This document shows, in pieces, positions 1 through 8,037 of a DNA stretch of 64,000 bases; the first letter of the stretch is position 1, and each line of letters begins with the position of its first letter. Location of the stretch: assembly GCA_029063085.1 (NCBI GenBank), contig JAIDOW010000026.1, positions 79,180 through 143,179 on the forward strand, in the 5' to 3' direction. Position numbers and translations under genes: made by a program. The notes under the pieces are model-generated. The model ran no database searches, was not told the origin of the DNA, and saw only the letters and a program-made list of their open reading frames with translations. The stretch comes from Lachnospiraceae bacterium. GTDB taxonomy: Bacteria; Bacillota; Clostridia; Lachnospirales; Lachnospiraceae.

Positions 1-1
1 T

Positions 2-1195
2 TTTTGCGAGACCATTGCCGCAGCAGGATATACTCCAATGGTATACGCCAATCCGGATATGCTGAACAATCATCTAAATCCAGCGGACATCAGTGCCAAC
101 TATCCGGTCTGGCTTGCAAATTACACTACCAATACTTCCTATAGCGGTGATTTTTCCTTCTGGCAGTATTCCAGCGAAGGCAAAGTTAACGGTATTTCCG
201 GAAATGTAGACATGAATTTCTATTATTCAATGCCTGAAGATAACTTTTTACCAAATACCGACAGTATTTCCGCTGCGGCTATCGCTGCTATTCCTGACCA
301 GCCATACACAGGTAAAAAAATAACCCCTGCACTTACCGTAACCTACAACGGTGTTGTCCTGACTGCCGGAACGGATTATACCATATCTTACAGCAGCAAC
401 AAAAATATCGGAACGGCAACCGCAAAAATAACAGGTAAAAACCAATATAAGGATACCAAATCCATCAAATTCAAGATTGTTCCGAAAAAAATGTCGGCTG
501 TCAAAGCCAAAAAACGAGCCACCAATTATATCACACTTTCCTGGAGTAAAGATACCAATGTAACCGGTTACCAGATTTACCGTTCAGCTTCTTCAGACGG
601 TTCCTATAAGAAGATTAAATCTATTTCCAATAACGCTACAACTTCTTTTAAAAATACCGGTCTTACAAGCGGCCAGCGCTATTATTACAAAATACGCTCT
701 TACAAAAAGACTGGCGGCAACACTTACTACGGAGAATTTTCCACTGTCAAGGCAATCGATACAAAAATTGACTATACCAGACTTGCTTTAGGAAAAACCG
801 GTGCCTGCATTTATGACACCACCTCTAAAAAAGGGAATGTTATTTTAAATCCCACTGCCAATGTTCCAATGAAGGTAAATTACGGTACGAAAGATGCCTC
901 CGGAACTACGTGGTACAATGTCACTTACGAAACAAGCGATAACGATTACACAGGTTTTATTCCGAAAGGCAAAGTTACCATTGCCAAACAGGGAAAGATT
1001 AACGGAACGAAGGTAAATGTAAGAAAATCCTATACTACCAATTCCAAAAAGCTTACCCAGTTAAGCAAAAATAAGAAAGTCACGATCTTAAGCACAAAGA
1101 CCAAAAAAGGTGTTAAATGGTATAAAGTAACATTTAAAAAGAGCGGTAAAACCTATACAGGATGGATTTCTGCACCTTATGTAAAGATTATATAA
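2..1195 (+). CDS. GH25 lysozyme C-terminus with Ig-like, FnIII and SH3b modules (5' end outside window)
   Basis: Secreted peptidoglycan hydrolase, truncated by the left edge; the frame is open from base 2 and ends at TAA 1193-1195. The first 75 or so residues carry the end of a GH25 (1,4-beta-N-acetylmuramidase) barrel, including FSFWQYSSEGKV and the VDMNFYY ending typical of the family. After it come a bacterial Ig-like repeat (around DQPYTGKKITPALTVTYNG), a fibronectin type III module (LSWSKDTNVTGYQIYRS), and two SH3b-like modules near the C-terminus (VNVRKSYTTNS, then GWISAPYVKII). This order is usual for clostridial cell-wall hydrolases in which the tail binds wall or glycan. The catalytic Asp/Glu residues lie outside the window, so activity cannot be judged. 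It is transcribed toward thrS, but the next gene has its own promoter and T-box. Confidence 0.85.
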   Translation, partial: FCETIAAAGYTPMVYANPDMLNNHLNPADISANYPVWLANYTTNTSYSGDFSFWQYSSEGKVNGISGNVDMNFYYSMPEDNFLPNTDSISAAAIAAIPDQPYTGKKITPALTVTYNGVVLTAGTDYTISYSSNKNIGTATAKITGKNQYKDTKSIKFKIVPKKMSAVKAKKRATNYITLSWSKDTNVTGYQIYRSASSDGSYKKIKSISNNATTSFKNTGLTSGQRYYYKIRSYKKTGGNTYYGEFSTVKAIDTKIDYTRLALGKTGACIYDTTSKKGNVILNPTANVPMKVNYGTKDASGTTWYNVTYETSDNDYTGFIPKGKVTIAKQGKINGTKVNVRKSYTTNSKKLTQLSKNKKVTILSTKTKKGVKWYKVTFKKSGKTYTGWISAPYVKII

Positions 1196-1253
1196 GTACT
1201 GTTTGCACTTTTACCTGCTTGTTCCGTATTTTCAGAAACTTTGAATGATACGG

Positions 1254-1282
1254 TTGACTTTCCCTTATGTTTGGTCTACAAT
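1254..1282 (+). promoter_or_regulatory. Sigma-A promoter of the thrS T-box transcript
   Basis: TTGACT at 1254-1259 and TACAAT at 1277-1282 are separated by 17 bp, a near-consensus housekeeping promoter. The start of transcription would fall near 1289, just upstream of the T-box stem I region, so the whole leader would be transcribed. Confidence 0.7.
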
Positions 1283-1289
1283 CTAGTAC

Positions 1290-1611
1290 AATGAATATTA
1301 AACAAATTGAATCATGTAATGCAATGAAGAGGACAGTAGACTGGTATTTTATTTCCAGAGAGGGCTTACGGAATTCTGTAGTAATTAGAATCTGTGCTGG
1401 AATAAGCCTATATAAAAGCCTTTTGAAGACCACCTCCGAGCAGCCTTTCATACAGGCCGGTGACTCCGATATCGTCATAATGAAGCGTCTGTTATTGCTG
1501 TTTTTACAATATATTAACGAATGACTGTTTTGTTTTTCGGCAATAATAGGAACTAGGGTGGAACCGCGAGAATATCGTCCCTGGCATATTAAGTTATGTC
1601 AGGGATTTTTT
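1290..1611 (+). promoter_or_regulatory. T-box riboswitch (tRNA-Thr sensing) upstream of thrS
   Basis: The conserved T-box sequence AGGGTGGAACCGCG is at 1555-1568. It is followed by an intrinsic terminator: stem 1579-1588 (CCCTGGCATA) with 1595-1604 (TATGTCAGGG), then a T-run at 1606-1611. Upstream, 1330-1500 has the layout of a stem I region. Two ACC (Thr) triplets at 1429-1434, after GAAG, are the candidate specifier. In this family uncharged tRNA pairs with the specifier and with the T-box bulge and favours an antiterminator. The genes controlled are a small membrane protein and thrS, which agrees with a Thr specifier. The ORF that spans the leader (1267-1524) is not a gene. Confidence 0.92.
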
Positions 1612-1671
1612 AATGGTTATGTAACGATTTGTAAATTACAATATCGCTACAATCAGGAAAGGAGTTTCATA

Positions 1672-1923
1672 ATGGAATTATTAGAAAAATTTACGGACAC
1701 ATTATCAGATGCAAAAGAAATGTTTCTTGATGCATTATCTGATGGCAGGGAGCATCTGTGCGATTATTTTAACGAAGAAACAACGGTTACAAGGAAGACC
1801 ATTGCCACAATCTGTATCATCTGTGGATTGGTCGGTGTTATATATGGTTTTCTAATCGCTCCGGCAAAAAAAAGAATTCAGGTAAATGTCAACAGCAACA
1901 CAAATGATTATGAAGAAGATTGA
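1672..1923 (+). CDS. Small single-pass membrane protein between T-box and thrS
   Basis: An 83-residue protein of unknown function. The start at 1672 is preferred because AAAGGAG lies at 1658-1664; the longer frame from 1558 begins inside the T-box terminator and has no ribosome binding site. Residues 1-40 are acidic and amphipathic (KFTDTLSDAKEMF, DALSDGREHLCDYF). One hydrophobic helix follows (TIATICIICGLVGVIYGFLI), then a basic stretch (PAKKR) and a polar tail. It lies in the T-box controlled transcript and ends just before the thrS ribosome binding site, so it should be co-expressed with threonyl-tRNA synthetase. I do not recognise a family; a membrane anchor or envelope housekeeping role is only a guess. 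Confidence 0.75.
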   Translation: MELLEKFTDTLSDAKEMFLDALSDGREHLCDYFNEETTVTRKTIATICIICGLVGVIYGFLIAPAKKRIQVNVNSNTNDYEED

Positions 1924-1940
1924 AAGGATTGGTACAAATT

Positions 1941-3953
1941 ATGAAGATTACGTTAAAGGACGGCTCCTTTAAGGAGTATGAAAACGCAATGAGCGTATTA
2001 GAGATTGCAAAAGATATCAGTGAAGGTCTTGCAAGAGTGGCATGTGCCGGTGAAATAGACGGCAATGTGGTAGATTTACGGACTGTGGTAGATAAAGACT
2101 GTAATCTAAACATTCTGACTTTCGATGATGAATCCGGTAAGAAAGCCTTCCGGCATACTGCTGCCCATATTCTGGCACAGGCAGTAAAAAGACTATATCC
2201 TGATGCCAAATGCACCATCGGGCCTGCCATTGACGACGGCTTTTACTATGACTTTGATATGCCATCCCTTGGACGGGAGGAGCTGGACAAGATTGAAGCC
2301 GAGATGAAAAAGATCGTAAAAGAAAACATCCCCATCACAAGCTATACGCTTCCACGTGCAGAAGCTCTTAAACTTATGGAAGAGAAAAATGAACCTTATA
2401 AGGTTGAATTGATCAACGACCTTCCGGAAGATGCCGAGTTAAGCTTTTATGAGCAGGGGGATTTCACAGACCTTTGTGCGGGACCTCATTTAATGAGTAC
2501 AAAGCCTGTTAAATTCTTTAAACTGACTTCCTCCTCCGGTGCCTACTGGAGAGGGAATTCCGATAACAAAATGCTGACCCGTATCTACGGTACTGCATTT
2601 ACCAAAAAAGATGATTTAAATGAACGTCTTGAATTTTTGGAGAATATCAAAAAGCGTGACCATAATCGTTTAGGACGGGAATTAGAATTATTTACCACTG
2701 TTGATATAATCGGTCAGGGACTTCCGCTGATGATGCCAAAGGGTGCAAAAATCATCCAGACCCTGCAAAGATGGATTGAAGACTTAGAAGACAATGAATG
2801 GGGTTATGTGAGAACCAAAACCCCTTTAATGGCAAAATCCGATTTATACAAAATGTCAGATCACTGGTATCACTACAAAGACGGTATGTTTGTAATGAAT
2901 GATGATGGTTCTGACTACGACAGTGCACAGGAAGAACAAAATACTGTGGCAGGCGATACCGAGACAAAGTCCGGAAAAGAAGTTATGGCTCTGCGCCCTA
3001 TGACCTGTCCTTTCCAGTATTTCGTATATAAAGCAAAACAGCACAGTTATCGTGACCTTCCATATCGTATGGGTGAAACTTCAACCTTATTCCGTAACGA
3101 AGATTCCGGCGAAATGCACGGTCTGACCCGTGTCAGACAATTTACCATTTCAGAAGGACATTTAATCTGTACTCCTGAACAAATGGTAGAAGAATTCAAA
3201 AACTGTATGGCACTGGCAAAACACTGTTTAACTACTTTAGGTGTAGAAGAAGACGTAACCTACCACTTATCAAAATGGGATCCGGAAAATCCTGACAAAT
3301 ATCTGGGGGAACCTGAGGTCTGGGAAGAAACTCAGCAGCATATGAGAAACATCATGAATGAGCTGGATATTCCATTCACGGAAGATGTGGGCGAAGCTGC
3401 CTTCTACGGTCCAAAAATTGATATCAATGCAAAAAATGTATACGGCAAGGAAGATACCATGATTACCATACAATGGGATGCACTCCTTGCAGAACGCTTT
3501 GACATGTATTATGTAGACAAGGACGGGGAGAAAAAACGTCCCTACATCATCCACAGAACCTCTATGGGCTGTTATGAAAGAACCCTTGCCTGGCTTATTG
3601 AAAAATATGCCGGTGCATTTCCAACCTGGCTGGCACCAGAACAGGTCCGCATCCTTCCCATCTCCGAAAAGTTCCACGGATACGGTGAAGAAATCCTTGC
3701 TAAGCTTAAGAAAAACGGGATTCTCGCTACAATGGATGACCGCTCAGAAAAGATTGGATACAAAATCCGTGAAGCAAGACTTCAAAAACTGCCTTACATG
3801 TTAGTAGTAGGAGCTAATGAAGAGGAAAGTAAAACCGTTTCCGTCAGAAAACGGGGAGAAGACGGTGACCTTGGTTCTATGGAGCTTGACACATTTATTA
3901 ACAAGATTTGTGAAGAGGTTCGGACAAAATCAAGGGTACAGATGGAAAATTAA
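1941..3953 (+). CDS. thrS: Threonine--tRNA ligase
   Basis: Class II aminoacyl-tRNA synthetase that charges tRNA-Thr in the cytosol. The start at 1941 (MKITLKDG) is chosen because GAAAGGA at 1922-1928 precedes it; this gives 670 residues, a little longer than the common 635-650. Domains in order: N-terminal TGS (residues 1-60), the second additional/editing domain with HTAAHILAQAVKRLYP near residue 70 (HxxxH), the catalytic core, and a C-terminal anticodon-binding domain. The core shows RPMTCPFQY (zinc-ligand Cys), motif 2 around TLFRNEDSGEMHGLTRVRQF, and motif 3 around HRTSMGCYERTLAWLIE. An acidic insertion near residues 310-340 (DDGSDYDSAQEEQ) accounts for part of the extra length. Control is by the T-box upstream. 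An intrinsic terminator follows directly. Confidence 0.98.
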   Translation: MKITLKDGSFKEYENAMSVLEIAKDISEGLARVACAGEIDGNVVDLRTVVDKDCNLNILTFDDESGKKAFRHTAAHILAQAVKRLYPDAKCTIGPAIDDGFYYDFDMPSLGREELDKIEAEMKKIVKENIPITSYTLPRAEALKLMEEKNEPYKVELINDLPEDAELSFYEQGDFTDLCAGPHLMSTKPVKFFKLTSSSGAYWRGNSDNKMLTRIYGTAFTKKDDLNERLEFLENIKKRDHNRLGRELELFTTVDIIGQGLPLMMPKGAKIIQTLQRWIEDLEDNEWGYVRTKTPLMAKSDLYKMSDHWYHYKDGMFVMNDDGSDYDSAQEEQNTVAGDTETKSGKEVMALRPMTCPFQYFVYKAKQHSYRDLPYRMGETSTLFRNEDSGEMHGLTRVRQFTISEGHLICTPEQMVEEFKNCMALAKHCLTTLGVEEDVTYHLSKWDPENPDKYLGEPEVWEETQQHMRNIMNELDIPFTEDVGEAAFYGPKIDINAKNVYGKEDTMITIQWDALLAERFDMYYVDKDGEKKRPYIIHRTSMGCYERTLAWLIEKYAGAFPTWLAPEQVRILPISEKFHGYGEEILAKLKKNGILATMDDRSEKIGYKIREARLQKLPYMLVVGANEEESKTVSVRKRGEDGDLGSMELDTFINKICEEVRTKSRVQMEN

Positions 3954-3962
3954 TTTTTGCTA

Positions 3963-3996
3963 AAAAGGCATTGGAGAGCTGACTCCAATGCCTTTT
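3963..3996 (+). terminator. Intrinsic terminator after thrS
   Basis: A perfect 14-bp stem: AAAAGGCATTGGAG at 3963-3976 pairs with CTCCAATGCCTTTT at 3983-3996, with a 6-base loop. A- and T-runs on both sides make it bidirectional, so it can also end the leftward gene at 4020-4484. Confidence 0.9.
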
Positions 3997-4019
3997 CATA
4001 ACGCTGATATATCCATATT

Positions 4020-4484
4020 TTATGTGTATTTAAAAAATTCCATATGATGTTTACGGACATAATAAATTATTTTGTTTATAATTTCTTTGTCTCCATATTG
4101 ATAGAAAAGATCATCAAATTCAGCATAGATTTCATCCATAAAACCTTCTTCACTAATACACTTGTCTCTCATCTCAGAAACAGGAATAAAATCTTTTGAT
4201 AATTCTTCTATAATTTTTATATATCTATCCGATACACAAAGTTCTTTTAAAGCCACCATAACTGTTGAATAACTGATATATTCTCCATATAAATCAAAAA
4301 ATCCTATATGTCCTTCGCCCATCACTTCAGCACAATATAAAAATGCAATTACTGCTGTTTTTTGTGTCTCGGATAATTCGCTAAGCTGACTTTCCTCATA
4401 AGGGATTATTTCTCTCATGAAGCACATAAATTTTTCCCATAATATATCGTCATTATTCAAATCAAAAGATTTTGTTACATGCAT
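4020..4484 (-). CDS. Hypothetical protein, 154 aa
   Basis: Unrecognised cytosolic protein. It is acidic and helical with no signal peptide or membrane segment, and is rich in aromatic and Glu/Asp residues (EIYAEFDDLFYQYG near the C-terminus, ending HHMEFFKYT). It starts at ATG 4482-4484, close behind the end of the degraded Rpn-type gene at 4508, and is read in the same direction. The local base composition is more AT-rich than thrS or iorA on either side, which suits accessory DNA. It may be a partner or passenger of the Rpn-type remnant; no function is assigned. Confidence 0.55.
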   Translation of the reverse strand: MHVTKSFDLNNDDILWEKFMCFMREIIPYEESQLSELSETQKTAVIAFLYCAEVMGEGHIGFFDLYGEYISYSTVMVALKELCVSDRYIKIIEELSKDFIPVSEMRDKCISEEGFMDEIYAEFDDLFYQYGDKEIINKIIYYVRKHHMEFFKYT

Positions 4485-4507
4485 ACCACGTTAAAAACCC
4501 TCCACAC

Positions 4508-4976
4508 TTACTGTTCATCTAAAATCTGTTCTACTTCTTCAACAGAAATCCCAATCCTGTCAGCAATTTCTTTTACTGACAGACCAAACTCATTATAGGT
4601 TATGACTCTTCCTTTCTGGAATCCCTGCTCTAATCCCTGTTCCAATCCCTGTTCCAATACAGCTTGACTGACATTACACATATCACTCACACTCCTTCCA
4701 AATTCTTCATCCAACGGAATATTATATTCCTCTTCCAAAATTTTCTTTTTCTCCTCAAAAGTGGATAATGCAGAAAATAATGTACCTAATAATCTATGAA
4801 GCCTTGACTGTTCACCTGTCAAAACCTTCTTTGATAAACGAATCATAACCACTGTCATAAGTACCTCCTGTTTCTCTGCTTCATTAATAGTGACGTCTAT
4901 ATCAAAGTGAGAAACTGAGCTCCGCCATATCCTCACTGGTATTCCTGGTAAGGATATTAAGCAAATCCTTATTCAT
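4508..4976 (-). pseudogene. Frameshifted Rpn-family-like C-terminal remnant
   Basis: Two overlapping frames together read as one protein. An ATG at 4974-4976 opens a 24-codon frame ending AELSFSL-stop at 4902. The neighbouring frame continues the same context as SHFDIDVTINEAEKQEV and runs to 4508 (within a longer open frame from 4936). The shift lies near 4905-4912. The tail has the features of the C-terminal half of Rpn-family (PD-(D/E)XK recombination-promoting nuclease) proteins of Lachnospiraceae: FEEKKKILEEEYNIP, SDMCNVSQAV, a tandem LEQG repeat, and a helix-turn-helix-like end (LSVKEIADRIGISVEEVEQIL). The nuclease domain itself is missing. Compare the two intact Rpn-family genes at 48.9-50.8 kb. 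Confidence 0.5.
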
Positions 4977-5129
4977 TTACGGTTTTATCATATCATAATC
5001 ATATCATAAAATCAATTTTCATGAGCATTGTTCCCGCTTGAAAAAATTTCTATTATTACAGTATATGTTTTTTTTAAAGAATGCACCACATAGCGATCAT
5101 GAGACATATCCACAACTATAATTTCCCTA

Positions 5130-5158
5130 ATGACAAATTCTATGGTTTCCGTTATAAT
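5130..5158 (+). promoter_or_regulatory. Promoter of the iorAB operon
   Basis: ATGACA at 5130-5135 (five of six to TTGACA) and TATAAT at 5153-5158 are 17 bp apart. The predicted start near 5165 leaves a leader of about 60 bases before the strong AAAGGAGGA ribosome binding site of iorA. Confidence 0.65.
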
Positions 5159-5225
5159 AAATTTATCTATGCGTATATTTTAATGATACGGATAATACAA
5201 GCGAAGTTACAAAAGGAGGACTCTC

Positions 5226-6965
5226 ATGTCAGAGAAAAAAATAATGCTCGGAAACGAAGCGATTGCCCGTGGAGCATATGAAGCAGGTGTCAAAGTATCT
5301 GCTGCATACCCGGGAACTCCAAGTACCGAGATTAGTGAAAATTTAGTAAAGTATCCTGAGATTTATTGTGAATGGTCACCAAATGAAAAGGTTGCCATGG
5401 AGGTTGCCATCGGTGCATCCATCAGCGGTGTCCGTGCAATGGCATCCATGAAACATGTTGGTTTTAATGTTGCAGCCGACCCTATGTATACTGCCTCTTA
5501 TATCGGAGCAAACGGCGGTCTTGTTGCCGTCGTAGCAGATGACCCCGGTATGTACAGTTCACAAAATGAACAGGATACCCGCCAGATCTGCCGTGCAGCA
5601 CAGGTTCCCGTATTAGAGCCGTCTGATTCACAGGAAGCAAAAGATTTCATGAAATTAGCTTTTGAGCTTTCCGAACGATTCGATACACCAATGGTACTCC
5701 GAACCACCACTCGTCTGGCTCACTCCCAGGGTGTTGTCACCTTAGAAGACCGTGTGGTACCAGAAGATAAAGCATATGAAAGAAATATCGCAAAAAATGT
5801 CATGATGCCTGCCAATGCCATCAAACGCCACGTTTTTGTAGAACAGCGGTTAAAAGATATGGCGGAAGCTGCCAACACCTTAGATATCAATAAAATGATA
5901 ATAAAGGATACCAAAATTGGATTTATTACAAGCGGTATCCCATACACATATGTCAAAGAGGTATGTCCCGATGCTTCTGTACTTAAGCTTGGCATGGTAC
6001 ACCCTCTTCCAAAGAGACTGATAGAAGAATTTGCTTCCAAAGTAGATACTCTCTATATCTTTGAGGAATTGGAGCCTGTAATTGAGGAACAGGTTCGTGC
6101 ATGGGGAATTCCTTGTATCGGCAAAGAAGTCTTTACGGTTCAGGGAGAATACAGTGCTAACATGATCCGCAAAGTAGTCTTAAAAGAGGATTTACAGCTC
6201 AATACCCCTGCCGAAGTTCCAGCAAGACCACCACTTCTATGTCCGGGCTGCCCACACAGAAGTGTATACACTGTACTTAACAAATTGAAGATTCATGCTG
6301 CCGGAGACATCGGCTGTTATACCTTAGGTGCCGTAGCTCCCCTCAGTGTCGTAGATACTACCATCTGTATGGGTGCTTCCATATCTTCTTTACACGGTAT
6401 GGAAATGGCCAAAGGCAAAGATTATATCAAAAACTGGGTTGCCGTTATCGGTGATTCCACCTTTATGCACACTGGAGTGAATTCCCTGATGAATATGGTA
6501 TATAATCAGGGGACTGGAACTGTCATTATTCTGGACAATTCCACCACTGGTATGACCGGTCATCAGGATCACGCTGCAACCGGTAAGACCCTGATGGGCA
6601 AAACCGTTCCCGCCATTAACATTTATCATTTATGCAAATCCCTGGGAATAGAGCATGTAATAGAAGTAAACGCATTTGATATCAAAGAACTTGAAAAAGT
6701 GATCAAAGAAGAAACTGCAAGAGACGAGGTTTCTGTCATTATCACGAAATCACCATGTGCACTGTTAAAAGAAGTACATTTCCCAAATAAATGTGTACCT
6801 GTGCCGGAAAAATGCAAAAAGTGCGGCATGTGCTTAAAACCTGGCTGTCCTGCTCTTACCAAAAATGAGGATGGAACCATTTCCATTGATGCAACCATGT
6901 GTAATGGCTGTGGATTATGTAAAAATCTATGTCCGTTTGATGCAATTGAGGAGGTGGCGAAATAA
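5226..6965 (+). CDS. iorA: Indolepyruvate ferredoxin oxidoreductase, alpha subunit
   Basis: TPP-dependent oxidoreductase subunit that converts aryl pyruvates (indolepyruvate, phenylpyruvate) to aryl-acetyl-CoA while reducing ferredoxin, in anaerobic aromatic amino-acid metabolism. The 579-residue protein has an N-terminal pyrimidine-binding half (AAYPGTPSTEISENL near residue 20) and a TPP-binding domain (GDIGCYTLG around 360; GDSTFMHTGVNSLMN followed by LDNSTTGMTGHQ). It ends in a ferredoxin-like region with two 4Fe-4S motifs (CKKCGMCLKPGCP and CNGCGLCKNLCP). The start at 5226 has AAAGGAGGA at 5212-5220. The stop overlaps the iorB start by one base (TAATG), so translation is coupled. All expected motifs are present. 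Confidence 0.96.
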   Translation: MSEKKIMLGNEAIARGAYEAGVKVSAAYPGTPSTEISENLVKYPEIYCEWSPNEKVAMEVAIGASISGVRAMASMKHVGFNVAADPMYTASYIGANGGLVAVVADDPGMYSSQNEQDTRQICRAAQVPVLEPSDSQEAKDFMKLAFELSERFDTPMVLRTTTRLAHSQGVVTLEDRVVPEDKAYERNIAKNVMMPANAIKRHVFVEQRLKDMAEAANTLDINKMIIKDTKIGFITSGIPYTYVKEVCPDASVLKLGMVHPLPKRLIEEFASKVDTLYIFEELEPVIEEQVRAWGIPCIGKEVFTVQGEYSANMIRKVVLKEDLQLNTPAEVPARPPLLCPGCPHRSVYTVLNKLKIHAAGDIGCYTLGAVAPLSVVDTTICMGASISSLHGMEMAKGKDYIKNWVAVIGDSTFMHTGVNSLMNMVYNQGTGTVIILDNSTTGMTGHQDHAATGKTLMGKTVPAINIYHLCKSLGIEHVIEVNAFDIKELEKVIKEETARDEVSVIITKSPCALLKEVHFPNKCVPVPEKCKKCGMCLKPGCPALTKNEDGTISIDATMCNGCGLCKNLCPFDAIEEVAK

Positions 6966-7537
6966 TGGCTAAAACAAAGAATATTATGATTGTCGGTGTT
7001 GGAGGGCAGGGAACCCTGCTTACAAGCCGGATTCTCGGTGGTATTATTTTAACTGCCGGATATGATGTAAAATTATCCGAGGTACACGGTATGGCACAGC
7101 GTGGCGGTTCCGTTGTCACCTTTGTAAGATACGGTGAAGAAGTTGCAGAACCTATTGTAGAAGAAGGACAGGCGGATGTCTTAATTGCATTTGAACGTTT
7201 AGAGGCTCTCCGCTATGCACATTTTTTAAAGCCGGACGGAGCATTAGTGGTAAATGATCAACGGATTGATCCGATCACCGTAGTGACCGGTGCTGCTGAC
7301 TATCCTGAAAATATCATAGCTCAGCTGGAAAAAACTTATAAAGTTTACTCTGTAGACGCTGCTGCCGAAGCTTTGAAGCTGGGTAACTCCAGAGTGTTCA
7401 ACAATGTTGTACTGGGTGTTGCTGCCAGACATATGGATTTTTCCAAGGAAGACTGGTTGGAAGTAATCGCCAATACAGTTCCTCCTAAAACAGTGGAGAT
7501 TAACCAGAAAGCCTTTTTAGCCGGATTTGAACAATAG
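6965..7537 (+). CDS. iorB: Indolepyruvate ferredoxin oxidoreductase, beta subunit
   Basis: Partner of IorA; 190 residues, the usual size of the pyruvate:ferredoxin oxidoreductase gamma-type subunit that binds CoA and completes the active complex. It opens with a glycine-rich nucleotide-binding-like turn (IMIVGVGGQGTLLTSRILGG) and has the conserved HGMAQRGGSVVTFVR segment found in this family. The ATG at 6965 overlaps the iorA stop, and GGAGGTGG at 6950-6957 inside iorA provides the ribosome binding site. No terminator is evident right after the stop; the next gene has its own extended -10 promoter. Confidence 0.95.
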   Translation: MAKTKNIMIVGVGGQGTLLTSRILGGIILTAGYDVKLSEVHGMAQRGGSVVTFVRYGEEVAEPIVEEGQADVLIAFERLEALRYAHFLKPDGALVVNDQRIDPITVVTGAADYPENIIAQLEKTYKVYSVDAAAEALKLGNSRVFNNVVLGVAARHMDFSKEDWLEVIANTVPPKTVEINQKAFLAGFEQ

Positions 7538-7561
7538 ATAGTAGAAAAATACATTTTTCCG

Positions 7562-7570
7562 TGCTATAAT
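7562..7570 (+). promoter_or_regulatory. Extended -10 promoter
   Basis: TGCTATAAT at 7562-7570 fits the extended -10 form (TGnTATAAT). No good -35 lies at the right distance. It stands 31 bases before the start of the small Ig-like protein gene. Confidence 0.5.
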
Positions 7571-7600
7571 AATCTTATCATTACAATCGGAGGTTCCAAT

Positions 7601-7942
7601 ATGTCAAGAAATTATATTGAGATTGAAGATGTGCCCAAGGGATATGAAAGCAGGGTAAAACAGAATTTAAATTTCAAGACAGGAAAATTTATATGGCGCT
7701 GTCGTTTTACTACCGCATTAGACCCCGCCACGATTAACTCTAATAACTTATTTGTAGAAAGTGAGACCGGAGATAAACTGGCTACCAAGTTTTCCTATAA
7801 TGACGCGACCATGGAGATTGAAGTAGAACCATTAGAACCATATGCCCAAAATACTGACTATTACCTGAATATCACGACCAAAGTAAAGTCACGGGGCGGA
7901 CAACATCTGAAAGAACCTGTTCAGGTTAAATTCCGCTTATAA
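7601..7942 (+). CDS. Small Ig-like fold protein, 113 aa
   Basis: A single beta-sandwich-like domain without signal peptide or membrane helix. The middle (FTTALDPATINSNNLFVES) resembles bacterial Ig-like Big_5/SbsA-type domains, which usually read as FS.plDpaTvt..nv.v; the following stretch (MEIEVEPLEPYAQNTDYYLN, LNITTKVKS) fits the same fold. Such domains normally sit inside surface proteins, so a free-standing cytosolic copy is odd. The ribosome binding site CGGAGG and start at 7601 are clear. The promoter is the extended -10 just upstream and the terminator lies at 7959-8019, so it is a monocistronic unit. Function unknown. Confidence 0.75.
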   Translation: MSRNYIEIEDVPKGYESRVKQNLNFKTGKFIWRCRFTTALDPATINSNNLFVESETGDKLATKFSYNDATMEIEVEPLEPYAQNTDYYLNITTKVKSRGGQHLKEPVQVKFRL

Positions 7943-7958
7943 ATACCTTTTATTAGAA

Positions 7959-8019
7959 GGGGCTGCCGCATTAAGTTTTTTCTTCAGAGAAGAATTTTCT
8001 AAATGCGACAGCCCTTTTT
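7959..8019 (+). terminator. Terminator hairpin of the GGCTGCCGCA family, copy 1
   Basis: GGGGCTGCCGCATT at 7959-7972 pairs with AAATGCGACAGCCC at 8001-8014 across a 28-base loop, followed by TTTTT. Its arms match two other intergenic hairpins at 23999-24040 and 37150-37231. It can serve both converging genes. Confidence 0.8.
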
Positions 8020-8037
8020 ACCGATTGCTATATATTC

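Noticed and set aside
1267..1524. 85-codon plus-strand ORF before thrS
   Set aside because: It lies wholly in the T-box leader, has no ribosome binding site and no protein family features.
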